NCBI GenBank assembly: GCA_037178855.1
Contig: JASJZC010000002.1
Location: 8,320,501-8,384,500 of the forward strand
Direction: 5' to 3'
Source: Oscheius sp. JU75
Lineage: Eukaryota > Nematoda > Chromadorea > Rhabditida > Rhabditidae
Length of the DNA: 64,000 nucleotides
Both the position numbers and the translations under genes were made by a program. Every line of letters begins with the position of its first letter. Positions within the stretch are counted from its first letter, which is position 1. Positions 25,861 to 38,266 of this stretch are shown piece by piece. The notes below the pieces were generated by a model. That model saw nothing but the letters and a program-made list of their open reading frames with translations, did not search any database and was not told the origin of the DNA.

Positions 25861-28292
25861 TCACTTTTCCTTCTTTTCTACATCCTCAATGGTTTCGGGC
25901 ATTGGCTTACCCAGTGTCTCTGGCAAAAAGAATTGGGTCAAGACGGCAGAAAGAATGGAGCAGACACTGAAGGGGAGGATCAGAGCCACCATTCCGTACT
26001 TATCGACCTGGAAGTGACAATTGGTTCAAAAAATTGTATCTCTGTCTCTCTGGCTCCTTCTCACTCTTTCACTGTAACTCACCAGCCAAAACGAGATACA
26101 CGAAGCCAGAATCGATCCTACACGTGCAACAGCACTACAGTAACCCAAAGCAGTCGTTCTCAAAAGAGTAGGCATCATTTCCGGAGTCTGCGTATATCCA
26201 ACACTGGCAATGCAGGTAGAAGCAATCTTGCACGTGAGTATAAGAGACAGGAGAATGTAGTTTGGAGCTGAAACACATTTTATGTCAGCTAAGACCTTAC
26301 CAATCCCAGCAAAAGCCCAGTCAAGCAGTAGAACGACTGCACAGATCAAGAAGGAGATTGACTGAAGACTTCTGCGACCGATTGTGTTCATCAAGAAGTA
26401 GGCGATAGTGACACCAGGAATTTCAATCAGACTGCTTAGAGCGAAACTGACGTAGAGAGAGTCTCCGTTAAGATCGGCTTTCATACTGAGGCCGTAATAG
26501 AGCATACTTCCCGTTGGCCTGAAATTTGCTTTGGGCTGTTGTTACACTAATATTTTTGTAAAAAAAAAATCATTGTCTGCATCTAAAATTTCGGCCTCCA
26601 TCTAAAGCCCCTAATAAGGTTCTACTTATGGGTACTTATTTGTGTAACACAAAATATCTTTTGACAGAACTACGCTACCAGCAAACAGGAGAGGGAGTAG
26701 CAACTTCATGGTAGAAGAAACTTCAGAATACTTCACTGTGAAATCGATGGCTTTACAACTTTTTTCAACCCCTTACCATGGGCAAAAGGCGTCCGTCTGC
26801 GACACATGTTAACTCTAATCTGGGAGTAAGAAAGACGAGGTAAAAAAGAATCAGTTCGAAAAAGTACTGGGTCGCTCTGCCAGGAGTGTAAGCGACTCGT
26901 GTTTGAAAACCAAAATATGGTGTAAAGAAACAGAAAAGCCACAAATGTTAGCTTCGAATAAAAATCACGTCCTTGATTTTGTGCCGAACCCTATTAGGAC
27001 ATACAAAAGGTGTTCAGACTTTTTTCCACCCACCAGTAAACACTCGCAACCAGTATCCGTTTCCTCATCTCTGACGTCCTGAAGAGGTCCAGAATTCCAA
27101 CATTCTCATTTTTCTCCGTCTTCTCAGCGATGTCCATGTTTGAATCCCTGCAGGCCCTTGTAAGCTTTTTCTTATAATCATTTACCAATCCTTAGGAACA
27201 TCCTTTCCATTAATTTTGGCGATTCTTCGGACTACCTTCTCAGCATCGTCCATCCTACCTTTGGCTATCAACCAGCGCGGACTTTCTGGTAGAGCCCTAG
27301 GTCATGAAAATTTGCAGAAAACGTTAGACCTCTACCACCAATAAAGCATGAAGATGAAGGAGGGGGAGGCTAGAACAGCGTTATAGACTCGCTGGTCTTT
27401 GATGTAGTAGGCACCGACAGGGATGCAGATCTGACAATTAGAGAGACAGTGGCAGAAAAAATTCGTGACTTACCATTCCGATGACATAGAAGAAGGTAGC
27501 AGCTACGACACAGAGTCTTCGGTGAGCTTTACCAAGAATCTCGAGACCGTAGAGAGTAGCGATACCGTAGAGACCGGCTTCGGAGAATCCGGTGCCAAGT
27601 CTGAACAGTGGATTTGTTGACAAACACAGAGAGACAGAGAGACGCAATTACCTACTTAAGAATTGCAAACGTCCACCAGTTTGGAGCAAAAGAAGGTACC
27701 AATGCACAGACAGCTTGGACAAAGAGGGAGAAGTACATAGCAAAGATTCTTCCGTACCTGGAACCCTCCATCAAGGTAGTTACTATCTGCATTACCGATC
27801 GCCCATAATTCCCGTAACATAGCATCCGACAACTTGACCAAGGAAATAACATGACTGGACTGTAGCTTTGATGTAGGGCCGGTCCTTGGGCTCGATGCTC
27901 CACTGAACTAGGAGTCCAAACTTTTTTGGAGTGAGACTACCTGTACAAAGACGGAAGCGTTACCGGGAAAAATTTCTTCGGAGGCCACAAAGATCCAACT
28001 CATTCCCTGGAGGGCCACACACATGATAGGAGCAGTGACGAAGATTAGGACAATGCTTTGGAACCTGAAAGAGTTTCCTAGAACTTACTTGGATTGACTC
28101 GTTTCACTGTCTCTCTGTCCTTCTGCCTCTCTGTCTCTGTGTCTTTCTGTCACTCAGATGTACTCACTTTCCAAAACTCCCAAAAGTCCTCTCAAGAACC
28201 TCATCGACCGGCAGCTTCTCCGAACCCAAGGATTCCGTGTCCGAACTGATGATGGTCTGTTCGGACGAGACACTGGGAAGATCTGCTCCCAT
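25861..28292 (-). CDS. SLC22-like major-facilitator transporter, paralogue B
   Basis: Exons in transcript order: 28168-28292, 27941-28064, 27796-27902, 27656-27757, 27474-27600, 27336-27430, 27186-27296, 27034-27156, 26301-26518, 26083-26267, 25861-26007; 487 residues. Exon sizes and phases match paralogue A almost exactly (124, 107, 102, 127, 95, 111, then 218, 185, 147 bp), so the two arose by duplication. Motifs present: GDRYGR, GKAHRR, PESPRW, IGRR and the conserved PEMMPTLLRTTALGY before TM11. The loop after TM1 is short, as in A. It runs tail-to-tail with A; the stops are only 113 bp apart. Membrane solute transport is expected; substrate unknown. Start chosen at the only Met before TM1 in frame; a 42-residue N-terminal cytosolic segment precedes the first helix. 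Confidence 0.88.
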
Positions 28293-28863
28293 TTTCTATC
28301 TCTGTAATCAAACAATAGAATTTAAGCAATGGAGAGAAAATCAGGCGTCAAATGCTTAAGAATAATAGCTATGACCATGAGAGAAAGGCATCGGTGCTGT
28401 AAAAGGTGCGAGCCTTGACACCGACCCTGTCCCGTGATGCAGGATCGAATCTGCTACCGATTGGCTGACCAGAAGTCAGGGTGAGAGTGAGACAGACAGG
28501 TCCAAGAACAGAGGGACAGTTTCGGCAAGAGATGGAACGGAATTTTGGAGGAAGTAATATTAAACCAGTCTCTTCTTCTGATATCGATATGTGTAAGAAT
28601 CGTTTGGAGTCACTGGTCAGAAGTTCAGAAAAACTGGGTTCTCGGAGAGGACAGTTTTAGGATGAAACTTGGGGGAAGGGGATCCCTGAATCGATGACCA
28701 CTGCTGGGTCATAGTACATGATCGTTGGTCAGCGACTCTATTCAGATCGGCATACGGATTGGTCTTCAAAGATAGAAACCGACTATGCCCTCTGAGTATG
28801 AGTGACAATGCACCCTTGTGACTCTTAGAGAGTCGCATTTCCTTCTTTGTCCAATCAACATTC

Positions 28864-28869
28864 TTTATT
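28864..28869 (-). terminator. Poly(A) signal for transporter C (minus strand)
   Basis: TTTATT on the plus strand (AATAAA on the minus) begins only 2 bp beyond the stop codon of transporter C, implying a very short 3' untranslated region. Confidence 0.55.
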
Positions 28870-28871
28870 GC

Positions 28872-30689
28872 TCATTTTTGAGATTCCGATCTAGTCTTCT
28901 CAACGTCTTCGATCGTCTCCGGCATCGTCTTTCCATGTGTCTCCGGTAGACAGAACTGTGTCAGTGCGGCTGAAGCAAAAGAGAAGAGACTGAATGGTAG
29001 GATCAGGACTCCGATGCCGTAGGAATCGACCTGAAGACAGTATGTGAGCAGGTCAAAGGGATTTGTACCAGCCAGTAGGCGATGTAGGAGGCAAAGATGG
29101 CTCCGATTCTTGACATGGAACCACAGTAGCCCAAGGCAGTTGTTCGAAGAAGAGTTGGCATCATTTCCGGAAGATGGGTATAGCTGGCATCGTCCACACA
29201 AGTCGCTCCGATTTTACAGACCAAGAGGAGTAGGAGCAGAAGGAAAGTGGGAGCTGAAAGAGACTGTAACTGTCCCTGTTACTTACCTACAGAAAACAGA
29301 ACCCAGTTGAGAAGTAGAAACACTCCACAGACAAAGAAAGAGACAGAGATTAGCAATCTCCTTCCGATGGCATTGATCAGAAGATACGTCAGAGCAACTC
29401 CTGGTAGCTCCATAAGACAGCTGAGAATGAAACTGATATATAGAGAGCCTCCATTGAGGTCTGACTTCATAGTCAGACCGAAGTAGAGCATGCTTATTGT
29501 TGGCCTGGAATAGAGACAATGATAGAGAGATAGAAAGACGAAGAGACAAAGAGACCGAGAGACTTACCATATTACCGTACTAGCCAGGATCCTCTTCCTC
29601 ATTTCCGGTGTCCTGAAGAGGGCTAGAAAGCGGGAAGTTGATTTGGTCTCCTCAATATCATCCTCATTGTTCCAGGAGGAGAGCCTAAACAAGGGCCACA
29701 GTTGTTGGTGTGCAATCACCCCTTACCAATTCTCAGGAATGGGTCTTCCATTCATTTTGGCAGCCATCTTCACGAACCTCTCAGCCTCGTCCAGTCTTCC
29801 TTTAGCTACCAGCCATATGGGGCTTTCTGGAATCGCCCTACAGAAACTGCAACTACGAAAATATGTTACCACCAGTAGAGCATAAAGACGAAAGTGGGGA
29901 TGGATAGAGCTGCATGAAAAATCCTTTGGTCTCGAATAAGCCAGGCTGCTAGAGGGATCAGAAGCATCCCACTTGCGTAGAAGACGTTGAGAGCTATGGC
30001 ACAGAGTCGTCTGTGTGGTTTACCGAGAATTTCGAGACCGTAAAGGACCGGTATACCGTAGAGACCGGGCTGTGCGAAGCCTGTTCCGAATCTGAAGAGG
30101 ACAGTGACAGTGACAGAGATACTCACTTCAGTAGAGAGAACGACCACCAGTTCGGTGCCACTGCCAAAAGAAGGCCACAAGTTGACTGGATGAAGAGAGT
30201 CACGTACATTGTCCACTTCCTCCCATGACTGAACTGTATTTCCCGGACTATTATCCACTAATACCTGTCCCCCATAATTCCAGTGACATAGGATCCCACT
30301 ACTTGACCTGTAAAGTAGAAGGACTGGACCGTAGCTTTGACTTGAGGACGGTTCTCAGGTTCAATTTGCCACTGTAAATTTAAGAAATTTAATTGTAAAT
30401 TTGATGTAAATTTAAGGAAAATGACCCACTTGTTCAAAAATAGAAAAATTGCCGGTATAAATCTGATCAGAGGCAACAAAGGTCCAGTTCATAACTTGCA
30501 TAGCTACACAGAGTATAGGGGCAAAGACCAGGGTGAGTATGAGCAGTTGGTACCTGGACAGAAATTCTGGCTCTGTTAAAATGGGACTAACCTTCCAAAG
30601 CTACCAATAGCATCTTCTAGAACCTCGTCTAACGCTCGTTTCTGTTCTTTGGATGGAGAGTCTAGTGGAATATCTGGATTAGCCTGCAT
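28872..30689 (-). CDS. SLC22-like major-facilitator transporter, paralogue C
   Basis: Exons in transcript order: 30592-30689, 30430-30553, 30265-30371, 30127-30228, 29870-30091, 29727-29837, 29568-29684, 29287-29504, 29069-29253, 28872-29030; 480 residues. Same fold and exon pattern as A and B, in tandem with B. The exon 29870-30091 (222 bp) equals the 127- and 95-bp exons of A and B fused, so one intron was lost here (or gained in their ancestor). The loop motif reads GDRHGRK, and the loop after TM6 reads PESPIW, where Arg of the SLC22 PESPRW signature is replaced by Ile. TM11 region keeps PEMMPTLLRTTALGY. The short extracellular loop after TM1 is shared. Substrate is unknown. Confidence 0.87.
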
Positions 30690-31572
30690 GGTTGCTAGTG
30701 TAGAAGGAACAATCAGAGATAGCGGGTGCGTATTTTGGACGAGTGGTCAGTGTAATATGGTTCTTTACGAGCGATGTTCAGATCTTTGCTGGACAGACAA
30801 AGAGGCGGGAAACAGCGAGATAGAAAGACAGATAGAAAGAGAGAAATATAGAAAGATAGAAAGAGAGACAGAGATAGAAAGAAACCCTTCGCTTTTTGAG
30901 CACCATGATGCGACATAATCGCGTCAGCTACTCCAGCGACTTTATTTAGAAATCACTCTGCTGTCTCAGATGACATTCCCATTCAAAATCTTACTCTTTC
31001 ACAGTTTGACCAGAAGTTAATTTTAGCTGTTTGCTCAAGCAATAGGAATGTACTTACACACAGGGGTAGGAATCCATAAAGCACACTTTCACGCAGTAGC
31101 CTTATTTGAAGAGTTACTCAAATTTAAAGACTCTTCTGCCTCTGTCTCTGTATTTGTCTGAATGAATCGCCTTCACCGTCCCATCCATTCCAAGTATGGC
31201 TTTCACTTTACAAAGATTCCTCTTTGGACATCCGATAACGTCTGAACTTTGAACGACATACCTACGCATTCATTCCCGCTCAATTTTGCGATCTCAAGAT
31301 CAACATGACTCATTCCCTAAGCCGCCATTAATCTGAATATTGTTTCAGCTCCCTCGTTTTCAGTCGACTTTTCCTGCACTTCCGTGTTCTGTTTTGCCCC
31401 CTCCCGCCTCTCACGGCTATCTGCCTACAAATATAGCATGATTTTGGCGGCTGCCTCCTCTAGATAGCAGCTACTTCTAGACAAGACTCTCTCTAATAAT
31501 CTTTGTTATTCTCATGTCATTCCAGGAGTTTCAGTCTTCCGTGAACTCCGTCCACACGCTGTCTCCTCCCAA

Positions 31573-33708
31573 ATGTTCTACGATCTCTCCCGCTTCCACA
31601 TTCTCGTCCTTTTCGCTTGGCAACTCACAGTCTTCTTCATCAATCAGCTCATATTTCCCATTTTCTCTAATTATGTTCCTCAGTGGCAATGCGGTAAGTC
31701 TCTCTGTCTCTCTATCACTCTGTCTTCGCCTATCCCATCTTTTCAGGTGACGGCCCCATTGGAAAAGACTGCTCAGAGTATGAGCGATGCGCCGGAAACG
31801 TCACCTTCATTGGAGCGACGTTCAAATCAGCTGCTCTCGAGTAATTACCTTTTTCCTAGACCGGATTCGCTGTTCTGATACTCACAAATTCGAACTTTAT
31901 CGCGAAAACTTCAGATACGGGTTCATCTGCGGTCCCCAAGCTTACTATGGATCTCTGTTCTCTCAAGCCCAGTTTGGTGGCGTCCTTCTAGGCAAGTTGT
32001 CTTTCTATTCACAAAATGACATGTGTTTACATGTTTTTGTTCAGTTTTTTATTTCTATAGGGACTACAACTGATAATAGGATAGGTCTGGATCACTGAAC
32101 TTTGAGAGATCAAAGAGAGAGAGAGAGAGAGAGACAGTGTGGCGGGCGCAGAGAGATAGAGATATAGTGTGACTGGGAAAAAAACATAAAGAGTGACCAA
32201 GAGGCAGAGTGACAGAGAAATAGAGAAACAGGGAGGCAGTCCATTGACCGATACTCTTCAGGGACTTTTCTCTTCGGCACCCTCTCCGACTTCTTTGGTA
32301 GACGACCCATCTCCATTCTAACTCTGACAGTAGGCATTGTTATGAACTGTCTGACAGGTAGATCACTTTTACTTTGAAGTTTCATAGGCTTCTTCAGGAC
32401 TTGCTCCATCTCTACCAATCCTCCTCCTTATCCGCTTCATCATGGGTCTCTGTATTGGTGGCAGTTCAGTGGTAGTGATAACCTATTCAATGGAGATGAT
32501 CCTTCCGAAGCAGCGGATCATCCTTCGGGCTGTGGTCAACTGTGTAAGTGTCCCAAGTCTGACTCATTTTCTTGCAGGGGATTGCTAGAATCATGATCAC
32601 GGGGATTTGTTACTTCTCCCCAGATTGGAGAACAGCGTCCATGGTCTGTTCGTTGGCTACAGTACCAGCTCTTCTGATCATAGTGATATTCTTTCCGGAG
32701 AGTCCAACGTGGTTGCAAAACAAAGTGAGAAAGAGAGACAGTGATAGTGAAAACCACAACCTTTCAGGGGAAATTTGAGGCTAGAGAGAAGTCAGAAAAG
32801 TACATCGCCAGAATCTGCGGGACTGAGTACTTCCCAATTGAACACAAGAAGAGCCATAAAGCCAAGGTTTGTACCATTTTTTGGTGCCTGAAACAGTCCT
32901 CAGAATTTTTGTCAAGTGATCCGAACCAAAGGGCTCTTCAAAAGACTTCTTGTCCTGTGGACAATGTGGTTCACAGCTTGTCTGACAGGTTACGCCATCG
33001 ACTTCAACTCCAGCAATCTCAGTGGGGATCTATATGTCAACCAAGTCCTTTTTGGGGTCTTAATTGTGGCTTCTAAAATGGTGAGACAACTGTAAAATAG
33101 TCATGATTCTTGTTTTCCAGATCCTTCTCTTGGTCGATTCGGCCTTCCCAAAATTCAATCGACGTCATCTTCACCAAGGTGCCCAACTGGTCATCATTCT
33201 TTGTTTCCTCGTTTTGACAGTCCTTACCATCAAAGGTTATCAAGTACGTACTATCATTTTCTCTATCTTTCCGTCTCTCTGTCTCTCTATCCCTGTCCAT
33301 GCAATCAGTTCCAGGGCATCTTCTCCCTCATCATCAACCTAATAGGAACCATGTTCATAGAATACACATGGGATGCCTGCTATCTCTGTGCCATAGAGTC
33401 TATGGAAACATCCTGTAGGTCCAGTGCAACGGGTAGCTGCTCCTTAATAGCCAGAATCGGTGCCTTGATAGCGCCCGTGGTAGGTCACACTCAGAAAACT
33501 CCGAAGATAGACTTTTTAGCTCAACTTTCTCAATACTCAATGGCCCCCAGCTGTCTATTTTACGGTTATGGCTATGGGTACTGTCAGTCTCCTGATCTCT
33601 TATTTCTTCTTGGTCGAGACGAAGACTGTCCCCTTAGAAGAAGTACAGATGACGGACAGCATCACTGATCCGTTGGAACAACCTGCAAACAGTGATCAGA
33701 AGACCTGA
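31573..33708 (+). CDS. SLC22-like transporter, divergent paralogue D
   Basis: Exons: up to 31693 (first usable Met at 31573), 31747-31840, 31915-31991, 32262-32357, 32398-32543, 32578-32724, 32768-32866, 32904-33080, 33121-33243, 33309-33479, 33520-33708; at least 480 residues. The coding frame stays open upstream of 31573 to a TTTCAG at about 31535, so a further 5' exon is likely. MFS/SLC22 signs: SDFFGRRPIS after TM2, a GLCIGGSSV helix, PESPTW after TM6 and ESMETSCRSSATG at the TM10-11 loop. Unlike A-C it has a longer loop after TM1 containing four cysteines and an N-x-T sequon, and its exon structure differs, so it is an older relative. Intron 31992-32261 starts GCAAGT, a GC-AG intron. Substrate unknown. 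Confidence 0.82.
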
Positions 33709-34017
33709 TAAAGATATAAAGATAAGAAGGAGGAAGAAGGAATTTGCAGACCGTTTAAAGCGATTCTGATTTTCTGTGTCCTAAGACCAATTACATCATC
33801 TGATAAATAAGCAGATCAGTTTATTGTCACTGCCACTCACTGATTTCAGACAAGATCAAACGCTTGACTGGTAAACACTGCCTAGACGCCTTATCGTCAT
33901 TCAGCGTCAAGATTACTGAGCTTCCTCACTTTGAAACTGGATCTATTGCCAACTCTCGTAAATATACTATATCCAACAAAAACAAGCTCTGTCACTTCCA
34001 TAGTTTTTGACTCTCAC
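33709..34017. other. Short intergenic stretch between convergent genes
   Basis: No exon seen on either strand. It should contain the 3' ends of transporter D (plus) and the USP19-like gene (minus). Confidence 0.4.
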
Positions 34018-34023
34018 TTTATT
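34018..34023 (-). terminator. Poly(A) signal for the USP19-like gene
   Basis: TTTATT on the plus strand reads AATAAA on the minus strand, about 130 bp beyond the stop codon of the deubiquitinase gene. Confidence 0.5.
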
Positions 34024-34153
34024 TTTTAAACAAATTATGCACCTTCTTTGAAATCGGGACCAAGGACAGCATTACCCATAATATCTCTGTATCGGCCATC
34101 TGAGAAACTCTCACTCGGACTAAAAAGTACAAGATAAATTAAAAGCCAAGGGG

Positions 34154-37100
34154 CTAAAGGCATGGAGCCGGCTCGACAGCCGTCGGATCACAGGAGTAGT
34201 GTTTCCTAAAAACAGCCGATGTGGTCTTGCCACGCTGTTTGTAGAAGAGCAAGTAGGCATTGTTGCTCTGAGCGGCGGCGTCGACAGCTCGACTGACCAC
34301 ACTGTCGTCGAACGTCCGCCATTCTACCAGGGTCTTCCTCGAGTCGAAGTCAGCCAGACGGCCGGTGCTGATGTAATGACCAAAGTAGCTACTTCCAGAA
34401 TGACAGACAACTCCTGTCAGGTCATAGATCGTCTCTTGACCGTCTGGAGCAGTCGTGGCCAGGTATGGGGCCATGTTCAGTCCTTCCACAGGGTAGTCAA
34501 CTCTTCTCTCGTCCTTGCTCCGTCGATGCATGGTGTTGTAAGTTGCTGAAAAGATTTCGGTTAAGAACCGTCACTGTCACTGTCCTTACCTGTGTAGACG
34601 AATCTCTTCAACTGAACAATGAGTACTGGGGGCAGTCTATATAGTTCCAATTTCTTTGTCGCCTCTACATGATCTTTGCACTTGTTGCAGTACCATGACT
34701 CTTCAGCCTTCAGTCTTTCTGTCTCAGCAAACATGCTTAGCATGTCCTGAAGCCTCGGCTCTCCTCCAGAGACACCGTCCTTTCCTCCAAGCTTCTCTGA
34801 CCTCGTCTGGTCAATGTCAATCTCGCGCCTGTTATCGACAGTGACAAAGGGCTTCCCGTTCTTGACATTGATCCAGTTGACAGTGATGATGGTGTGGGTT
34901 GGCAGGTCCAATGAACTACCTGAAGCCAGGCTTTCAGTCAACTTCTTCAAAAACTGACCAGTATCAACAATGGGTTCTCCAACGGCTTGGATCTGTTCCT
35001 TAAGCTTCCTCAACTGGAACAGACTCTGCTCTGGCTTCTTCCTGCGCTCTGGGATGACTGCCTGTCTCTTGGAACCGTTCATCATGGCCGGAGATGGAGA
35101 TTTAGATCTGCGAGAACGATCCGGTACGGGTGGAGGAGTTGGCTCGGGAGAGCTCTCAAACTGGTCTTCTGCTCGGCCTTGTGGGGCTTGGAAAATGTCG
35201 ACGGAATATCTGAACAGAACATCTCATCTTTCTGTCTCTCTGTATCTCTTTCTGTCTCTTTGTCTCTGTCTCTCCTCCTCTCCGTCTCTCTATTGCTATT
35301 GCTATCTCTTTCTCTCAGTCTCTCTCCCCACCTGCATCTTGGCTCAATAACCCTGATCAGCTGCTGGTAGGTCAGTTGACTTCTGGGGAGAGATACCATA
35401 AAAGGCTGTCCAAGGTTCTCAGCCGGTACACGTCTGGAACATTCTTCCCGATGACCACCAGTGTTCCAGGCATTCAGCTGACAGTCTCTGAAAAGATCCA
35501 CTGTCTCTGTCCCGGTCTCTGTGCTCACTCATTGCAGTAGTAGGCATTGTAGCAAGCCTCACAGGCCTGAAGATTAGCATTGTTCCTTCCACAATTGTTG
35601 CAAGAGTATCTCAGAGTGGGAGAGTACAGATTCCTTTGGAGAACCAGTAGCTCGACAACTTCATCGTGACAGTCCGCTGAGGAATGTACTTGGAACCTGA
35701 AGTGGCTGCTAGACAGACAGAGACAGCTACTTACACAAAGAGTACATCTCCTGAGCAGATGTCATTCATTGAATCAGTTCCCTTGTACACTTTTTGGATT
35801 CGATGACTAAATGCCTCAATCAATCGGAGTTCTTTGGCTGGTACATGAACAAGATCAGACAGGGCGTCTAACAGATCCTGTACGTTTCCGTCATTTGCAT
35901 ACGAGACACTGATCTGAAGCCTCATACTGTCTCTATCAATATTCCTAATCATACCTTGACCGGCTTCAAGTACGGGTCCAAAGGCCAGAAATGGATTGTG
36001 GTAGTCTTCTTCAGTTTGGGGAATGGTACTGGCAGGTAGACGAAGGGATCGAAAGTGATAGAGACCCGGTCACAGCGAGGACATTGGAGTCTGGACTTCA
36101 ACTGTCCATGGAACAGATCCACAAAGATTGAATCATTTCTCAGGGTGTGGTTGCGCCAAGCTTCTGTTGATACCTGAAAAGGAGATCTGTTAACAGAGAG
36201 ACGGATAGGCCAAGCAAGAAACAGGATCCCTTGATCCATAAAAAAGAGAGCTTCAGCCTGACAATAAGTCAGACCAGAGTCCTCTTTTTCCAAAAGCGAC
36301 ATTTTCCTCAGACCACTCTCGAAGCTACTTCGTTTCACTCGTTCTACAACGATCATGGTCTGTGAAAAAATCACGATATTAGGGTACCACCCTTATGATC
36401 AGGTGAGCCCCCTGACTTCAGGATGTGGGCTTGAGACTATTGGGAGATGACGACCGCGAGATAATACGGTGACCCAAGCCAAAAACTAGCCCTATTTCTT
36501 CTAATATAAGCACCCCAAGCGATATAAGCATAAGGAATACACAATTACGTATTCGCGTTTTTCGAGGTCATGACGACTTTTCTGACATTCCGCTGTTCTG
36601 CAAAGCTGTAGAGCAGGTCACGGGCTACAACTTTGCAGAAGATCGAAAAACTAAAAAATCATGTTTTCGAAAAAGGGGATGTCATGTTGAGCGCTGACAA
36701 AAAGACTCACATCAAGATCTGGACGACCATCACTTTCTACCATTTCCGTGTACGGCTTAGACCGAACCCTGTTCAGATCCTCATGAAGACCATCAAGTAG
36801 GAAAGACAAGAATTCGTGGGCATCATGTTGGGCGAAGTTGGCAAACTGTGGTGCCTTCTCGGCCACAAGCTCTTTGATCTTGACCGGTTCTATGGCCCGA
36901 TGCTGACCATCCCACATCTGCTTCATGAAGTCGGCAAAAGCGTCGGCCAGTCGACCCTAAAAGTAGGATTTTTAGCCAAAGGGAAAAGAACCATACCTTG
37001 AAGCCGAGAGGATTACTCGGATTGATGTCCGTCTTGTAGTGTTGATCCCCAAAGTAGGTTCTCAGTTCCACGTTGTTCACCAGCATTTGGAGAGTCGCGT

Positions 37101-38266
37101 TCATAAAACAAGTGTTTCCAATGTTTCGGAGGCCTGTGAAGCCGGGGCTGACTGCCAGAGAGGCTCGTTCTCTCTCGGCATACGGAGATACCTGAACTGC
37201 AGTTGTTTCTCTGTTAAACTGTCTCCTTGTCTCTATGCCTCTCCGACTCTCTTTCTCTTTTTCTCTCTGTCTCTGAACTCACAGTAGCCACTGGCTTGTA
37301 CGGAGTAGCACTGTACTTGGCTGGTGGTGGCGGTGGTGGCTCAGGAATACTAGCCGTTTCTGAACGGCTCTGAACTGACCGAACAAACTGGGAGTATCCT
37401 TGACTTGGTTGACCTATGCTTCTACTGGTTGATTCATTATATGTGCCTACCAGCAGCTTTCCTGAAATCCATGACCGGCGGAGCCGGTGGTGGATTCTCC
37501 TGCTCTCTCATCCTTTCTCTCTCCAACCAGTCCGAGTACTGCTTGTCTTTTTCATCTCTCTCTGCTCGTTCCGCCGCCTGCTTGTTCAATTGGGCCACAT
37601 TGATGGACCGATAGCTGCCAAGAGCCGAGCTTGACCGGGTTCGACTGGTAGCAGTTGGGGGACTGGTAGAGGGGTTCTGTGAGCGAGCCGTTGGTCTTGT
37701 TAGAGCTGTAATAAGGGTATTTTTGTGGAAAAAGGCACAAACTTGAGCTTCCATTGATGGAAGGAAGAGTATTCCTTGGAAGAGTGGCTGTACTGTAGAC
37801 AGTCGCTGACAAATGGTGTGTTGAGGGGGTATGGGTCTGTTGGCTTGATTGTGCTGCAGCTGTCCGGAGATTGGCCGGACTGAAATACATAAATATGTAA
37901 TGACAGTGACAGTGTCTTACCTCTGATATGGCCTCGTAAATGACGTCGAGGTTGACCTGGTCAAACCTCCACCACTAGTAGAAACGCTAGTCGAACGAAC
38001 AAATGCCCCTAAACAAATTTATGACAAAACCTGGCAGAACATACCATCACTACTGCTAGCCTGACTACTGGAAGTCGAAGAATTTAGTCTAGACTGAGGG
38101 ACATAATTGTGAACACGGTAGCTGCTTAGGCTGTAAACTTTCGTGATAACCATATGAAAAAATAGGGGTACCTAGGCCCAGTGCTTCTAGGAAGAGTACT
38201 ATAGTTGGATGAGCGGATTGAGGTGGCAGAGCTGCTGAGCCGGCTGAGCGGTTCTTGTCGTCGCAT
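34154..38266 (-). CDS. USP19-like ubiquitin-specific protease with MYND zinc finger
   Basis: Exons in transcript order: 38172-38266, 38045-38130, 37921-38008, 37743-37879, 37451-37705, 37283-37413, 36997-37191, 36711-36956, 35955-36173, 35735-35913, 35529-35696, 35332-35487, 34590-35209, 34154-34545; 988 residues. The Met start at 38264-38266 follows an in-frame TGA. Residues 1-270 are Ser/Thr/Pro-rich and probably disordered. The USP catalytic domain has its Cys box ([15 protein letters not shown], Cys near 292), [20 protein letters not shown], zinc-ribbon pairs CPRC and CNKC, and the His box (SSYFGHYIS, His near 914; ending YLLFYKQR). Inserted in the catalytic domain is a MYND finger (about 576-616: C-x2-C, C-x2-C, YC, C, W, H-x3-C), the arrangement known from USP19. 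The p23/CS domains and C-terminal membrane anchor of vertebrate USP19 are not seen. It should remove ubiquitin from substrates; localisation is probably cytosolic. Confidence 0.9.
36236..36660. repeat. Dispersed intronic repeat, copy in the USP19-like gene
   Basis: This part of the intron 36174-36710 closely matches 47655-47870 and 48293-48515. The shared core runs from a GAGCTYCAGCCTGACA-like start through ACCACTCTCGAAGCTACTTC and ends TTCTACAACGATCATGGTCTG. The flanking half beginning GGGTACCACCC (near 36383) also matches 18038-18110 in PLC-gamma intron 10. The core begins CAGACCA and ends TGGTCTG, a 7-bp inverted repeat (36318-36362), and holds an internal CGAAG/CTTCG hairpin. I infer a non-autonomous mobile element family. 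Confidence 0.75.
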
